This document shows, one piece after another, positions 1 to 6,262 of a DNA stretch of 51,240 bases. Under the pieces are notes generated by a model. The model was not told where the DNA came from. It made no database searches and worked only from the letters and a program-made list of their open reading frames with translations. The DNA is from a virus. Location of the stretch: positions 1 through 51,240 of the IMG/VR virus record IMGVR_UViG_3300046012_000256. The stretch is one strand, 5' to 3'. A program made the position numbers and the translations under genes. Every line of letters begins with the position of its first letter. The stretch's first letter is position 1.

Positions 1-551
1 TTCGACCGGCAGAACACTGTGAGATTGAGCCACCCGTTCCGCGCCTCAAACTTAAGGGTGTCGTTACAGGGGATGTCCTTGGAGTCGGTGTCGAGGTCGG
101 GCCACGGGTCCCAGATCGAGCAGACCACGCGCCGGGACATCGGATCTTTCTTGAGCATGTCGCTGGCGGCCGTGAGCTGGTCGAAGGTGTTGACGTCTCC
201 GTCCTGGGTGTTCTCGAATACCCAGTGCCGGAGCCGGTGGCCATACGGTGCGTGAAACGTCGTCCCGTCGTCCGAGAACTCGGCCATGCGCTTGTTGAAG
301 CGGGTCAAGAACTCTACATCACGGCGGCCTGCCAGAATCCACAGCGACTCGAACAGGTGAAAGAACGGGTTGGCATCCCGGGCCGGGTCGAACAGCACCC
401 GCTCTTGTGGGCGCGCGTACCGGGTCGCCACGGGCTCGTCCAGCTCGATCGTCTCCCCGTATCGGGAGGGGCGAACGGTCCCGTAGGTGGTGAGGAGTTC
501 GTGGCCGAGCTGGTAGGCGTCGTTGACGTTGCGCGCGTGAATGGGGATCAT
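1..551 (-). CDS. Thymidylate synthase family protein, probable dUMP hydroxymethylase (3' end outside window)
   Basis: This open frame starts at ATG 551 and runs off the left edge, so only about 183 residues are visible. The fold signature is that of thymidylate synthases: an ESLWILAGRRDV segment near residues 68-79 (matching the ELLWFLRG region), SRRVV at 139-143 (phosphate-binding arginines) and the catalytic cysteine in PCND at 161-164, followed by NLTVFCRS. Canonical ThyA has PCH at the active site; here it is PCN. Known relatives convert dUMP to dTMP or to 5-hydroxymethyl-dUMP. Because 5-hmdU DNA kinase and amino acid:DNA transferase homologues lie upstream, I infer the hydroxymethylating activity. 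The start overlaps the stop of a 29-codon ORF by ATGA. Ordinary thymidylate synthase is the alternative. Confidence 0.85.
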   Translation of the reverse strand, partial: MIPIHARNVNDAYQLGHELLTTYGTVRPSRYGETIELDEPVATRYARPQERVLFDPARDANPFFHLFESLWILAGRRDVEFLTRFNKRMAEFSDDGTTFHAPYGHRLRHWVFENTQDGDVNTFDQLTAASDMLKKDPMSRRVVCSIWDPWPDLDTDSKDIPCNDTLKFEARNGWLNLTVFCRS

Positions 552-637
552 GCGGGACTCGGGAGACAGAGGGAAAGGAGGCAGATCAAAAGGCACAGAA
601 ACGTCCAGCAGATGGCCCGTCGTGGGGGGCTGATCAT
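548..637 (-). CDS. 29-residue hydrophobic leader peptide coupled to the thymidylate synthase gene
   Basis: A very short frame starts at ATG 637 and ends in TGA at 548-550, where the stop shares ATGA with the start of the next gene. It is preceded by the recurring CCCCACGACGGAG leader with 8 nt between GGAG and ATG, as for accepted genes elsewhere in the window. The peptide has a basic N-terminus (SPPRRA) followed by a Cys/Leu-rich hydrophobic stretch (about residues 10-25), so it could be a one-span membrane peptide. It may serve only to load ribosomes onto the next gene, which lacks a strong Shine-Dalgarno sequence of its own. No family is recognised. Confidence 0.5.
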   Translation of the reverse strand: MISPPRRAICWTFLCLLICLLSLCLPSPA

Positions 638-645
638 CTATCGTG

Positions 646-658
646 CTCCGTCGTGGGG
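646..658 (-). promoter_or_regulatory. Conserved CCCCACGACGGAG leader, 8 nt before start 637
   Basis: Exact copy of the leader found at many starts in the left half of the window. GGAG is the ribosome-binding core; the CCCCACGAC part is conserved beyond what ribosome binding needs. Confidence 0.75.
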
Positions 659-674
659 AGTGATGGGGAAGGAT

Positions 675-1100
675 CTACATTTTGAGCCTGGAAGGCAAGG
701 GCGGCATCCCATGGGCCACCCGTGACCGATTCTCCAGCTCGTACATCGCCGTCATCATCGCCTCGAACATCTGCGACTGGCTGTTGTCGATGTTGGCCGC
801 GCTCCGTACCGTGTCGATCTGGCGCAGGTGGACCACGGCCGCGTTCGCCCCCACCGCGAGCTTGGACAAGGCCGCCGAACGCACGAGCGCCCACGGTGTC
901 TCGGCCGTCAGCTCGGACAGCGCCTCCGGGGTCTCGATCACCTTGACGGGTTGACCCGCGAGTTGCGCCGCCAGGTCTCGGGCCGCTGAGAGAAAGTCCA
1001 CCGCCGCTTGCGGAGGCTCGGCCAGGTTCCACATCGGCGGTAGCTCGGCGTAGGCCTCGGTGAATCGGGCAAACAGCTCGGTCAATGTGTCTTCAGGCAC
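675..1100 (-). CDS. Hypothetical protein, 141 residues
   Basis: Start is GTG 1100, which overlaps the end of the preceding gene by 8 bases and has AAGGGG upstream. The protein looks largely helical (LTELFARFTEAYAEL near the N-terminus, a Met-rich helix near residues 108-118) and soluble, with no signal peptide or membrane span. No family is recognised. It sits between the 5-hmdU kinase homologue and the thymidylate synthase homologue, so it may belong to the nucleotide-modification unit, but that is only context. It closes a run of overlapping genes, and a new leader follows downstream. Confidence 0.7.
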   Translation of the reverse strand: MPEDTLTELFARFTEAYAELPPMWNLAEPPQAAVDFLSAARDLAAQLAGQPVKVIETPEALSELTAETPWALVRSAALSKLAVGANAAVVHLRQIDTVRSAANIDNSQSQMFEAMMTAMYELENRSRVAHGMPPLPSRLKM

Positions 1101-2055
1101 GCGGTGTCCCCTTGGGTGGATGGTAAAGGCTCCGGGGGCGGCCTTCCCCGTTCAACACCCGGAGGTACTTGTCGGTCTCGCACAACGAGTGCTCAATATC
1201 CCGCATTTCGATCAGAGGTACATGCGCGCCTACAGCCTTGCGGGACATCGTCAGCAGGTGCTGCATCTCTGCGCACGCCTGCTGCTGTTTGAGCGGGGCG
1301 TTGAGCGGCCGACCGGCCAGCCGGTTGAGCCCCCGGAGCGCCCCCGGTCCCGCATTGGCCCAGGTCAGAATGTCCGGGGCGTTGCGGAGGTAGCGCGTGT
1401 GCCGCAGATCGGTCACGACCTCGTACGCCATGAACCCGCCCCACCCGTGGAATTGCATGAACCACGTGTGGACCTGTTGGAGTGTTAGGGGGCTGTGTCT
1501 GTCGGCCCAATCCCGCATCTGCTGGAACCCCTCCCGCGCCTCCCACACCTTCCCGAGCACGATCCGGGTCAGGTACAGTTGCTTGCTCCAGGAGTACCAC
1601 TCCTTGCGGGGGTCCGACTCGGCCCGGATCATGTAGGCGCCCGTATACACTTGCTCGCCACGCGCCTTCCGACAGTCCATGATGTTGGCGGCGTAGATCT
1701 GCCGGTCCAGGTCCCAATCACGCTCCGGCCAGGCACTCGCTAGCAACTTCCCTTTCCGATTGGGGACCGGGCAATGCGTGTCGCCCCAGGGCTCCATCAG
1801 CTCCACGAGCGTGGGCGGGTGGTTGATCTGCCGGGCGATAGCGAGCATGAACCAGAGGTTGGGGTGCTCGGCGTACGGTTGGCGGATATTCCGCTCGATC
1901 CATTGCGTGACCGTGTCGAGTTCCCGGAACACGTTACAGAATCGGTACTGCTGGAGGATCGTGTCCGCCGTCCACGGCCACGCCTCCCCGGCTCGACGCC
2001 GGAGCGTGATGCGGTGGCGCTCGTTGATCCAGTCCCACAGCGGCTGCGCGTTCAT
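1093..2055 (-). CDS. 5-hmdU DNA kinase family (HMUDK helical domain / aGPT-Pplase clade 1-like)
   Basis: The N-terminal half carries the segment I associate with the putative DNA base hypermodification family: WINERHRITLRRRAG near residues 9-23, PWTADTILQQYRFCNVFREL near 27-46, then a long helical domain of about 320 residues. These proteins occur in phages with hypermodified thymidine and take part in phosphorylating 5-hydroxymethyluracil in DNA. No Walker A motif is visible here. A separate P-loop kinase is encoded at 3795-4436, so the two halves of the activity may be split between genes. The start shares ATGA with the upstream stop. The assignment rests on remembered family motifs; a profile search against the HMUDK_hel and ADDT families would settle the clade. 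Confidence 0.8.
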   Translation of the reverse strand: MNAQPLWDWINERHRITLRRRAGEAWPWTADTILQQYRFCNVFRELDTVTQWIERNIRQPYAEHPNLWFMLAIARQINHPPTLVELMEPWGDTHCPVPNRKGKLLASAWPERDWDLDRQIYAANIMDCRKARGEQVYTGAYMIRAESDPRKEWYSWSKQLYLTRIVLGKVWEAREGFQQMRDWADRHSPLTLQQVHTWFMQFHGWGGFMAYEVVTDLRHTRYLRNAPDILTWANAGPGALRGLNRLAGRPLNAPLKQQQACAEMQHLLTMSRKAVGAHVPLIEMRDIEHSLCETDKYLRVLNGEGRPRSLYHPPKGTPRA

Positions 2056-2330
2056 GGCGTCTGCTCCACAGCGGCCACCAACTCCGCGTAGTAAGTGAGG
2101 TACGCATCAACCCACTCGGCCACCCGGTACGATGTGGCCAAGGGCTCGGCTCGGCGCACGTCGTTCAGACAGCCGTGGATGACGACCGCGCGGGCACGCC
2201 CCCCAAACAGTTCCAGATGGTCCTTGATGCCGATAAGGCCCTCGGCCAAGTACGTCGGGGCAGGGACGGGTCGCCCCTCCAGCCCGATCCGTCGCCGTCC
2301 GTTGTGGGGTGGCGGTTGGAGGAAGGTCAT
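2052..2330 (-). CDS. Hypothetical protein, 92 residues
   Basis: The start ATG 2330 shares ATGA with the previous stop, and the stop shares ATGA with the hypermodification gene that follows, so it is translated within that unit. Visible features are a proline/arginine-rich N-terminus (PPPHNGRRRIG) and a mixed alpha/beta remainder with a VVIHGCLNDV segment near residues 48-57. There are no membrane spans or zinc motifs. The family is not recognised. Its tight coupling to the 5-hmdU kinase homologue makes a role in the same pathway possible but unproven. Confidence 0.65.
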   Translation of the reverse strand: MTFLQPPPHNGRRRIGLEGRPVPAPTYLAEGLIGIKDHLELFGGRARAVVIHGCLNDVRRAEPLATSYRVAEWVDAYLTYYAELVAAVEQTP

Positions 2331-2665
2331 CGGCCGTACCGCGCGCTGAAACTCACGGAGCGGGCGAGACCGCGTTGTGTCTCGGTCACGACGCCCGGTG
2401 CCACGTTGAACATAGCGGCAGCGGCCTGTCGGTAGGGATCGCTGTCGCGCATCTCGCGCAATTCCAGAATGGCGAGTCGGGCCGCCTTCCGGGTGGTGCC
2501 GAGCTTCTTGGCCGTGAGTGTCAGCGATCCCACGGTACCCGTGAAGTAGTAGTAGCCCGTGGGCTTCTGAATGATCTGTGCATCGAGAAACTGGCACGCT
2601 AGCGCGAACTCCTGCAGCCGCTGCCGCGTGTGCGAGTCGATGTTCTTGGGGGCAAACTTAGCCAT
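2327..2665 (-). CDS. Hypothetical protein, 112 residues, possible DNA-binding
   Basis: I chose ATG 2665, immediately after the upstream stop, with GGAG 10 nt before it. A longer in-frame start lies inside the upstream gene and is less likely. The protein is basic at its N-terminus (MAKFAPKNIDSHTRQRLQEF) and has a TAKKLGTTRKAARLAILELR stretch near residues 69-88 that resembles a helix-turn-helix, although no family is recognised. The stop shares ATGA with the next gene. Confidence 0.65.
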   Translation of the reverse strand: MAKFAPKNIDSHTRQRLQEFALACQFLDAQIIQKPTGYYYFTGTVGSLTLTAKKLGTTRKAARLAILELREMRDSDPYRQAAAAMFNVAPGVVTETQRGLARSVSFSARYGR

Positions 2666-2666
2666 G

Positions 2667-3188
2667 CTATTGCCGCTCCTTCGGGGTAAGGGTTGCATTA
2701 TGACGATCACAGATCAATGCGGCTTCGGCTTCAGGCACCCCCTCAAACACGTCATCGGTTCCGTCGCTGACGTCCACGAGTTCCGGGTGGCCCGCCCGGT
2801 AGCCGAAAATGAACCAGAACTTGCGATTCTCTCGTGAGGCCGCCTCCACCTGGGCCTCAAACGCTATTTGCGCCCGTTCTTGAATCACCCGCGCGATCAC
2901 GTCACCGTGGCAGGGAAGCGGGTAGCAAAAGCACTGCAAGCAAATCGGACCCACACGGGCCGAGAGAATTAACACCGCGAGTTCGTCCAACACCTCCCGG
3001 TCCCCCAGCTGGATGCGCTCCCGCAGCCACTTCTCGTACAGCGTGATGGCGTCCCGGCGAGAGGACGCCGGAGCCCCCGGCGAGAGGAGGTACGGGTTGC
3101 CGAGCGGGGAGGGCCGCCCGATGTAGAACGTAGGGACGGTGGACGGGGTGTGGTGCTGACCGACCACCCGAATGTCGAGCCGCTTCAC
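2667..3188 (-). CDS. DUF4326 family protein
   Basis: The start is GTG 3188, overlapping the preceding stop as GTGA, with GGAGG 6 nt upstream. The 173-residue protein has the family hallmarks: FYIGRPSPLGNPY near residues 22-34, RDAITLYEKWL near 44-55, and CLQCFCYPLPCHGDVIARVI near 88-107. That last cysteine/histidine cluster is the likely metal or catalytic site. DUF4326 proteins are common in phages and their function is not established. It is longer than the minimal domain, with an acidic C-terminal tail. It lies among small genes between the P-loop kinase and the 5-hmdU kinase homologue. Confidence 0.85.
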   Translation of the reverse strand: MKRLDIRVVGQHHTPSTVPTFYIGRPSPLGNPYLLSPGAPASSRRDAITLYEKWLRERIQLGDREVLDELAVLILSARVGPICLQCFCYPLPCHGDVIARVIQERAQIAFEAQVEAASRENRKFWFIFGYRAGHPELVDVSDGTDDVFEGVPEAEAALICDRHNATLTPKERQ

Positions 3189-3583
3189 TTCGGTCCTCCG
3201 CACGTGTGTGCGTCGGACACGTGAAATTGCTCCATGTGCGTTCGCTCCTCGGTCGCCCGAGCGAGGAGCTGGCCCGCGATGAGCCGTGCGGCGGCGGCCT
3301 CCGCATCGAACCCCTCACTGTAGAGAATCCCAGAACGGTCACGCGCGAGTTGCGCCGCCTCGATCAGCACCGACATCCGGGTGTAGTGGTATTGCTCGTC
3401 CCCGCAGGCTTGACAGGGCATCTGGAGCGGACGGTCGAGCCGAAACTGCATGAGAAGTCCACGAAGTTGTGGCGCGAGCTTCTTAGAGGCCCACAGATCC
3501 GGGAGGTCAGCGCGAGACGCGAATAATTGCGCGCGCTCCTCTGCCTCGGCGTACGCGTCACTGGTGGCGGTGGTGTCGCTCAT
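3185..3583 (-). CDS. Hypothetical protein with CxxC motif, 132 residues
   Basis: The start ATG 3583 overlaps the stop of the lipoprotein gene by ATGA. The protein is soluble and mostly helical. It has a central PCQACGDEQYHYTRM segment (residues 56-70) that could hold half of a zinc site, and a Cys/His tail (HVSDAHTCGG). No family is recognised. It is coupled at both ends to its neighbours, so it is part of the same transcript as the kinase and DUF4326 genes. Confidence 0.65.
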   Translation of the reverse strand: MSDTTATSDAYAEAEERAQLFASRADLPDLWASKKLAPQLRGLLMQFRLDRPLQMPCQACGDEQYHYTRMSVLIEAAQLARDRSGILYSEGFDAEAAAARLIAGQLLARATEERTHMEQFHVSDAHTCGGPK

Positions 3584-3765
3584 CGATGGGCGCCCCGGTA
3601 GAGGGTGGTGCAGGCCAACGGGATCTTGAACGACACCCCCGGGGTCACGGAGAGCGTGTCCGGGCACGTGATGGCCGGAGGCCGCACGCCGGTCAGCCGG
3701 TCAGCCAGCTCACCACAACCCGAGGCCGCGAGCGCCAACGTCACCAACACCATGCGTTTCCACAT
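3580..3765 (-). CDS. Small lipoprotein, 61 residues
   Basis: ATG 3765 follows AGGAG by 6 nt. The N-terminus is a typical lipoprotein signal: positively charged MWKRM, hydrophobic VLVTLALAA, then the lipobox SGC, giving an acylated cysteine near residue 17. The mature part is about 45 residues with two further cysteines. It should sit in a host membrane, most naturally the outer membrane or periplasmic face of a Gram-negative cell. Small phage lipoproteins include Rz1-type outer spanins and exclusion proteins. Its place in the left (early) half favours exclusion or another early role, but this is inference. It is not close to the lysis genes. Confidence 0.75.
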   Translation of the reverse strand: MWKRMVLVTLALAASGCGELADRLTGVRPPAITCPDTLSVTPGVSFKIPLACTTLYRGAHR

Positions 3766-3794
3766 ACCGGACTCCTGAAAGGGTTGTCTCAAGT

Positions 3795-4436
3795 TTACGT
3801 CGTCAACCGCAAAAGGTCAAGCACTTGCGGGAGCGGGTCGTGCCAATCCAGCTCGACCACGTGTAGCTTGTCCCGCCGCGCTTTGATCAGATTGGTCTGA
3901 CAGCTTCGCCACTTGGGCGCCAGCGAGTTCTCCGGGTCCCAGGGCTTGTCGTTCCCGGCCGCGAGCCGCCGTTGGTTCACCCGCTCGATACACACCTCCA
4001 GCGGGGTCGTGAGTGAGGCAAAGATGAACTCGTGACCGGACTCGATCTCCCCCGAATCGAAGGCATGGGCGAGCGCCCGGTAGCGGTCATAAATCTGGGA
4101 CACCAGCAGCCCCTCGAACACCACGTGATTCGCCCACGTGGAGAACTCCCGGACACGCCCGCCAATCTCCTCCTGAGTCTTGATCGTGTCGCACCCGCCG
4201 CAGGCGGTCTGGTACTTCCCCACCACGGCCACGATGGGGGCGTGCTTCGGCACGTAGTAGTTGAGGGCGTATCCTCGGGTCTTGCGCAGCGATGCCGGGT
4301 CGAGTGCCTGAGACTCGGGCACGGGCGCCATCCCCTCCAGCACCACCGCCCGCGCCCCGCCGATATGCTCCATGAGCAGGCGCACGAGCGTGGATTTGCC
4401 CGAGCCCGAGGTGCCGCGTATGTTGAGAATACTCAC
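3795..4436 (-). CDS. P-loop kinase, candidate kinase for 5-hydroxymethyl-dU
   Basis: The start is GTG 4436: it overlaps the preceding stop as GTGA and has GGGAGG 7 nt upstream. This gives 213 residues, not the longer frame that runs back into the upstream gene. A Walker A motif, GTSGSGKST, lies at residues 8-16, and a Walker-B-like VVFEGLL lies near 104-110. The fold suggests a nucleotide or nucleoside kinase. Thymidine-hypermodifying phages encode P-loop kinases that phosphorylate 5-hmdU in DNA, and the helical-domain partner of such kinases lies at 1093-2055, so a role in base activation is likely. A deoxynucleoside monophosphate kinase or polynucleotide kinase is the alternative. The CGGCD segment near residues 79-83 is unusual. 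Confidence 0.75.
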   Translation of the reverse strand: MSILNIRGTSGSGKSTLVRLLMEHIGGARAVVLEGMAPVPESQALDPASLRKTRGYALNYYVPKHAPIVAVVGKYQTACGGCDTIKTQEEIGGRVREFSTWANHVVFEGLLVSQIYDRYRALAHAFDSGEIESGHEFIFASLTTPLEVCIERVNQRRLAAGNDKPWDPENSLAPKWRSCQTNLIKARRDKLHVVELDWHDPLPQVLDLLRLTT

Positions 4437-4831
4437 CGGAGTGCCTCCCGCATGCGTGCGAGCAGGTGTTCGATGAGGGGGCGTTCCCCGGCCGCAGATT
4501 GCGTGAGCTGCGCTCGCGTCAACAGTTGGCTCATCCCCTTCCCTTTCTTCGTCAACTCCAACTCCACGCAGTCTGGGAACTGCCCGTCCAAGACAATCAC
4601 AAGCCGCTCCTCCGGAGAGGAGGGGATGAGCTCTGCCAATGGAACGGCGCCGTCCGATATGAGGTGCGCCCACCAGCCCCACGACCCCTCCACCGCAGGA
4701 TCGTATACCGCATTTTCCCCCAGCACCTCATCGTACCGCTGAACTGCGTTCGCATGGGAATCAAGTAACGGTGTGCTGAGCGCGATGAACGCTGCCCGGA
4801 GCCGCCGTGCTTGGGTTTCGTCCTTTTTCAT
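4433..4831 (-). CDS. Hypothetical protein, 132 residues, between FAD enzyme and kinase
   Basis: The start ATG 4831 has AAGGAG 5 nt upstream and shares ATGA with the stop of the FAD enzyme; its stop overlaps the kinase start. Longer in-frame extensions are only antisense-like sequence inside the FAD gene. The protein is acidic in the centre (RYDEVLGENAVYDPAVEGSW) and has an ERLVIVLDGQFPDCVELEL stretch near residues 76-94 that looks like two beta strands. The family is not recognised. Its position inside a coupled trio with two presumed DNA-modification enzymes makes it the best candidate here for an undescribed pathway component. Confidence 0.7.
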   Translation of the reverse strand: MKKDETQARRLRAAFIALSTPLLDSHANAVQRYDEVLGENAVYDPAVEGSWGWWAHLISDGAVPLAELIPSSPEERLVIVLDGQFPDCVELELTKKGKGMSQLLTRAQLTQSAAGERPLIEHLLARMREALR

Positions 4832-5661
4832 CCCCACTCCTTGAGAAGTTGCTGCGCGTAGTGCGCCGCGAGAATGGTGGAGGACTTGCCGCCTCCGGTC
4901 AACACCCAGGTACGGTCCATCACCTGCTCGCACAACCCTGCCTTCATACCCTGGATGTAGGGCCGATAGCCGGTGATGGTGCGGAAGGGGGCCGCGTCTA
5001 TCCGGCTGAACGCCGTGGTGCACCTTGACTGCGACTGCGCCAACCGCGCCGCACCGTAGTTCTGCCGCAAAATGCTCGTCCCGTCACCGACCCACGTGTA
5101 CCCAGGGTCTCGCTCAAACGCCATGATTTGCTTGTACGGTGCCCACTCCCGGAGCACGGTTTGGACCGGTCGCCCCTTCCAAATGAAGGCCGTCCCGGCA
5201 AGTGCTCGAATCCGCCGTGTCACCTCATTGGAGAACAGCTCCGGCACCCAGCTTCCGGTCGCCAACAGCACCTTACCCACGTCCGTACTCCCGTCCTCCA
5301 GGATCACCCACCCCGCGCCCACCTTCGTCACTCGGGCCGTGATCACCTGGGGACCGCGCGCCAGGAACGTGACCGGCGAGACGGAGGACGCGACACGCGG
5401 CTTGCCTTTGTGCTCGGGGAACGTGACGATGTTGAGTCCGTACAGCGTGTCGAGGATCTTGAGCCCGCAGGTGAGCGCGTCCCCGGACAACGGGGACCAG
5501 GGCGTGTAGATGAGGCCCGCCGAGGGGATCGACCCGGCCCCCTCACGCCGGTCGTCATACCACACGACTTCGTGCCCGTGGTGGCGCGCCCAGTGCCCGA
5601 CCACGGAGCCCATCACCCCCGCGCCCACGATGATGAGCTTTGGCGGCTTGCGCGGCTTCAT
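4828..5661 (-). CDS. FAD-dependent oxidoreductase (glycine oxidase / DAO-like)
   Basis: The 277-residue protein begins with a Rossmann dinucleotide-binding motif, IIVGAGVMGSVVG (residues 10-22), followed by the acidic end of strand two (VVWYDDR). It has ATGSWVPEL near the middle (LLATG motif of FAD enzymes) and a C-terminal VLTGGGKSSTILAAHYAQQL that matches the flavin-contacting end of the D-amino-acid oxidase superfamily. The closest functional parallel is the FAD enzyme of Pseudomonas phage M6-type hypermodification, which acts on glycinyl-thymine in DNA. Linkage to an amino acid:DNA transferase supports the same type of job here. It is shorter than usual DAO enzymes (about 370 residues), mostly through a reduced substrate domain. 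Confidence 0.85.
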   Translation of the reverse strand: MKPRKPPKLIIVGAGVMGSVVGHWARHHGHEVVWYDDRREGAGSIPSAGLIYTPWSPLSGDALTCGLKILDTLYGLNIVTFPEHKGKPRVASSVSPVTFLARGPQVITARVTKVGAGWVILEDGSTDVGKVLLATGSWVPELFSNEVTRRIRALAGTAFIWKGRPVQTVLREWAPYKQIMAFERDPGYTWVGDGTSILRQNYGAARLAQSQSRCTTAFSRIDAAPFRTITGYRPYIQGMKAGLCEQVMDRTWVLTGGGKSSTILAAHYAQQLLKEWG

Positions 5662-5840
5662 GGGAGGAGCGGCCTCGACACCGTGACATCGAGCACAGGA
5701 AGGGCGTGCCGCTTCCCCATCGCTATCAAATGCCGTTCCTGGACTTCGACCTGGAGCCCCGCGTCATCGGCGGCCCGCATCGCAGCGTTGAGGCGGCCCA
5801 TGGCCGCTCGGACCGCCTCCGCCAGTTCTTGGTCGCTCAT
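5658..5840 (-). CDS. Small helical protein, 60 residues (paralogue of the gene at 6055-6243)
   Basis: The frame starts at ATG 5840 (ATGA overlap with the preceding stop) and ends overlapping the FAD enzyme start. The pattern ELAEAVRAAMGRLNAAMRAA then GLQVEV resembles the 62-residue product of 6055-6243 (LFVLAATSQLNRTLQHA then GLTVEAEI): a helix with LN followed by GLxVE. The two are probably diverged copies. No function is known. Confidence 0.65.
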   Translation of the reverse strand: MSDQELAEAVRAAMGRLNAAMRAADDAGLQVEVQERHLIAMGKRHALPVLDVTVSRPLLP

Positions 5841-6058
5841 ACGATAGCCACGCTATTGGAGTTGTTCGACTGGAGTTGGATTGGTTGACCATAGCCAAAT
5901 CCCCCCGGGGTCGCGAACGCACACACGAGCACGGCCTTTCCGTCACTGGTGGGGAAAATGGTGATGAATCGTTCGGGGGTGAGCCACATGCGGATAGTCA
6001 CGTTGTCCGCCAGCCGCTCCATCCGGGCGCTCCCCTCCACCGAATGCTCGATGATCAT
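5837..6058 (-). CDS. Hypothetical protein, 73 residues
   Basis: The start ATG 6058 shares ATGA with the preceding stop. It appears to be a small beta-rich protein (VTIRMWLTPERFITIFPTSD, then AVLVCAFATPGGFGYG), with a glutamine/asparagine-rich tail ending in NSNSVAIV. It is soluble with no recognisable motif. It lies between the two small paralogous helical proteins in the same coupled run that ends with the FAD enzyme. Confidence 0.6.
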   Translation of the reverse strand: MIIEHSVEGSARMERLADNVTIRMWLTPERFITIFPTSDGKAVLVCAFATPGGFGYGQPIQLQSNNSNSVAIV

Positions 6059-6243
6059 GTGACCGGCTCCTGGCGCGACAAGAGCACGTCCACCTGGGGC
6101 GCGGTGAGGGACCCCGGCTCCGGGATCTTGATTTCCGCCTCCACCGTGAGGCCGTCGTTGTGCGCGTGCTGGAGCGTCCGGTTGAGTTGGGACGTGGCGG
6201 CCAGGACAAAGAGCCGGTGTTGCGCGTCCGTGAAAATGGGCAT
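6055..6243 (-). CDS. Small hypothetical protein, 62 residues
   Basis: ATG 6243 lies 7 nt after the GGAG of a conserved leader, which supports this start. The helix with QLNRTLQHAHNDGLTVEAEI resembles the 60-residue product of 5658-5840. It is the first gene of a coupled run (6243 to 3795) that contains the FAD enzyme and the P-loop kinase. Confidence 0.65.
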   Translation of the reverse strand: MPIFTDAQHRLFVLAATSQLNRTLQHAHNDGLTVEAEIKIPEPGSLTAPQVDVLLSRQEPVT

Positions 6244-6250
6244 TGGTGTT

Positions 6251-6260
6251 CTCCGTCGTG
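6251..6260 (-). promoter_or_regulatory. Conserved CACGACGGAG leader, 7 nt before start 6243
   Basis: Core CACGACGGAG is exact; the C-run in front is shortened because the stop codon of the amino acid:DNA transferase gene lies just before it. Confidence 0.7.
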
Positions 6261-6262
6261 AG

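Noticed and set aside
3795-4682. Longer form of the kinase gene (295 codons)
   Set aside because: The extra N-terminal residues are low-complexity and overlap the upstream gene; GTG 4436 has a good ribosome-binding site and a GTGA junction.
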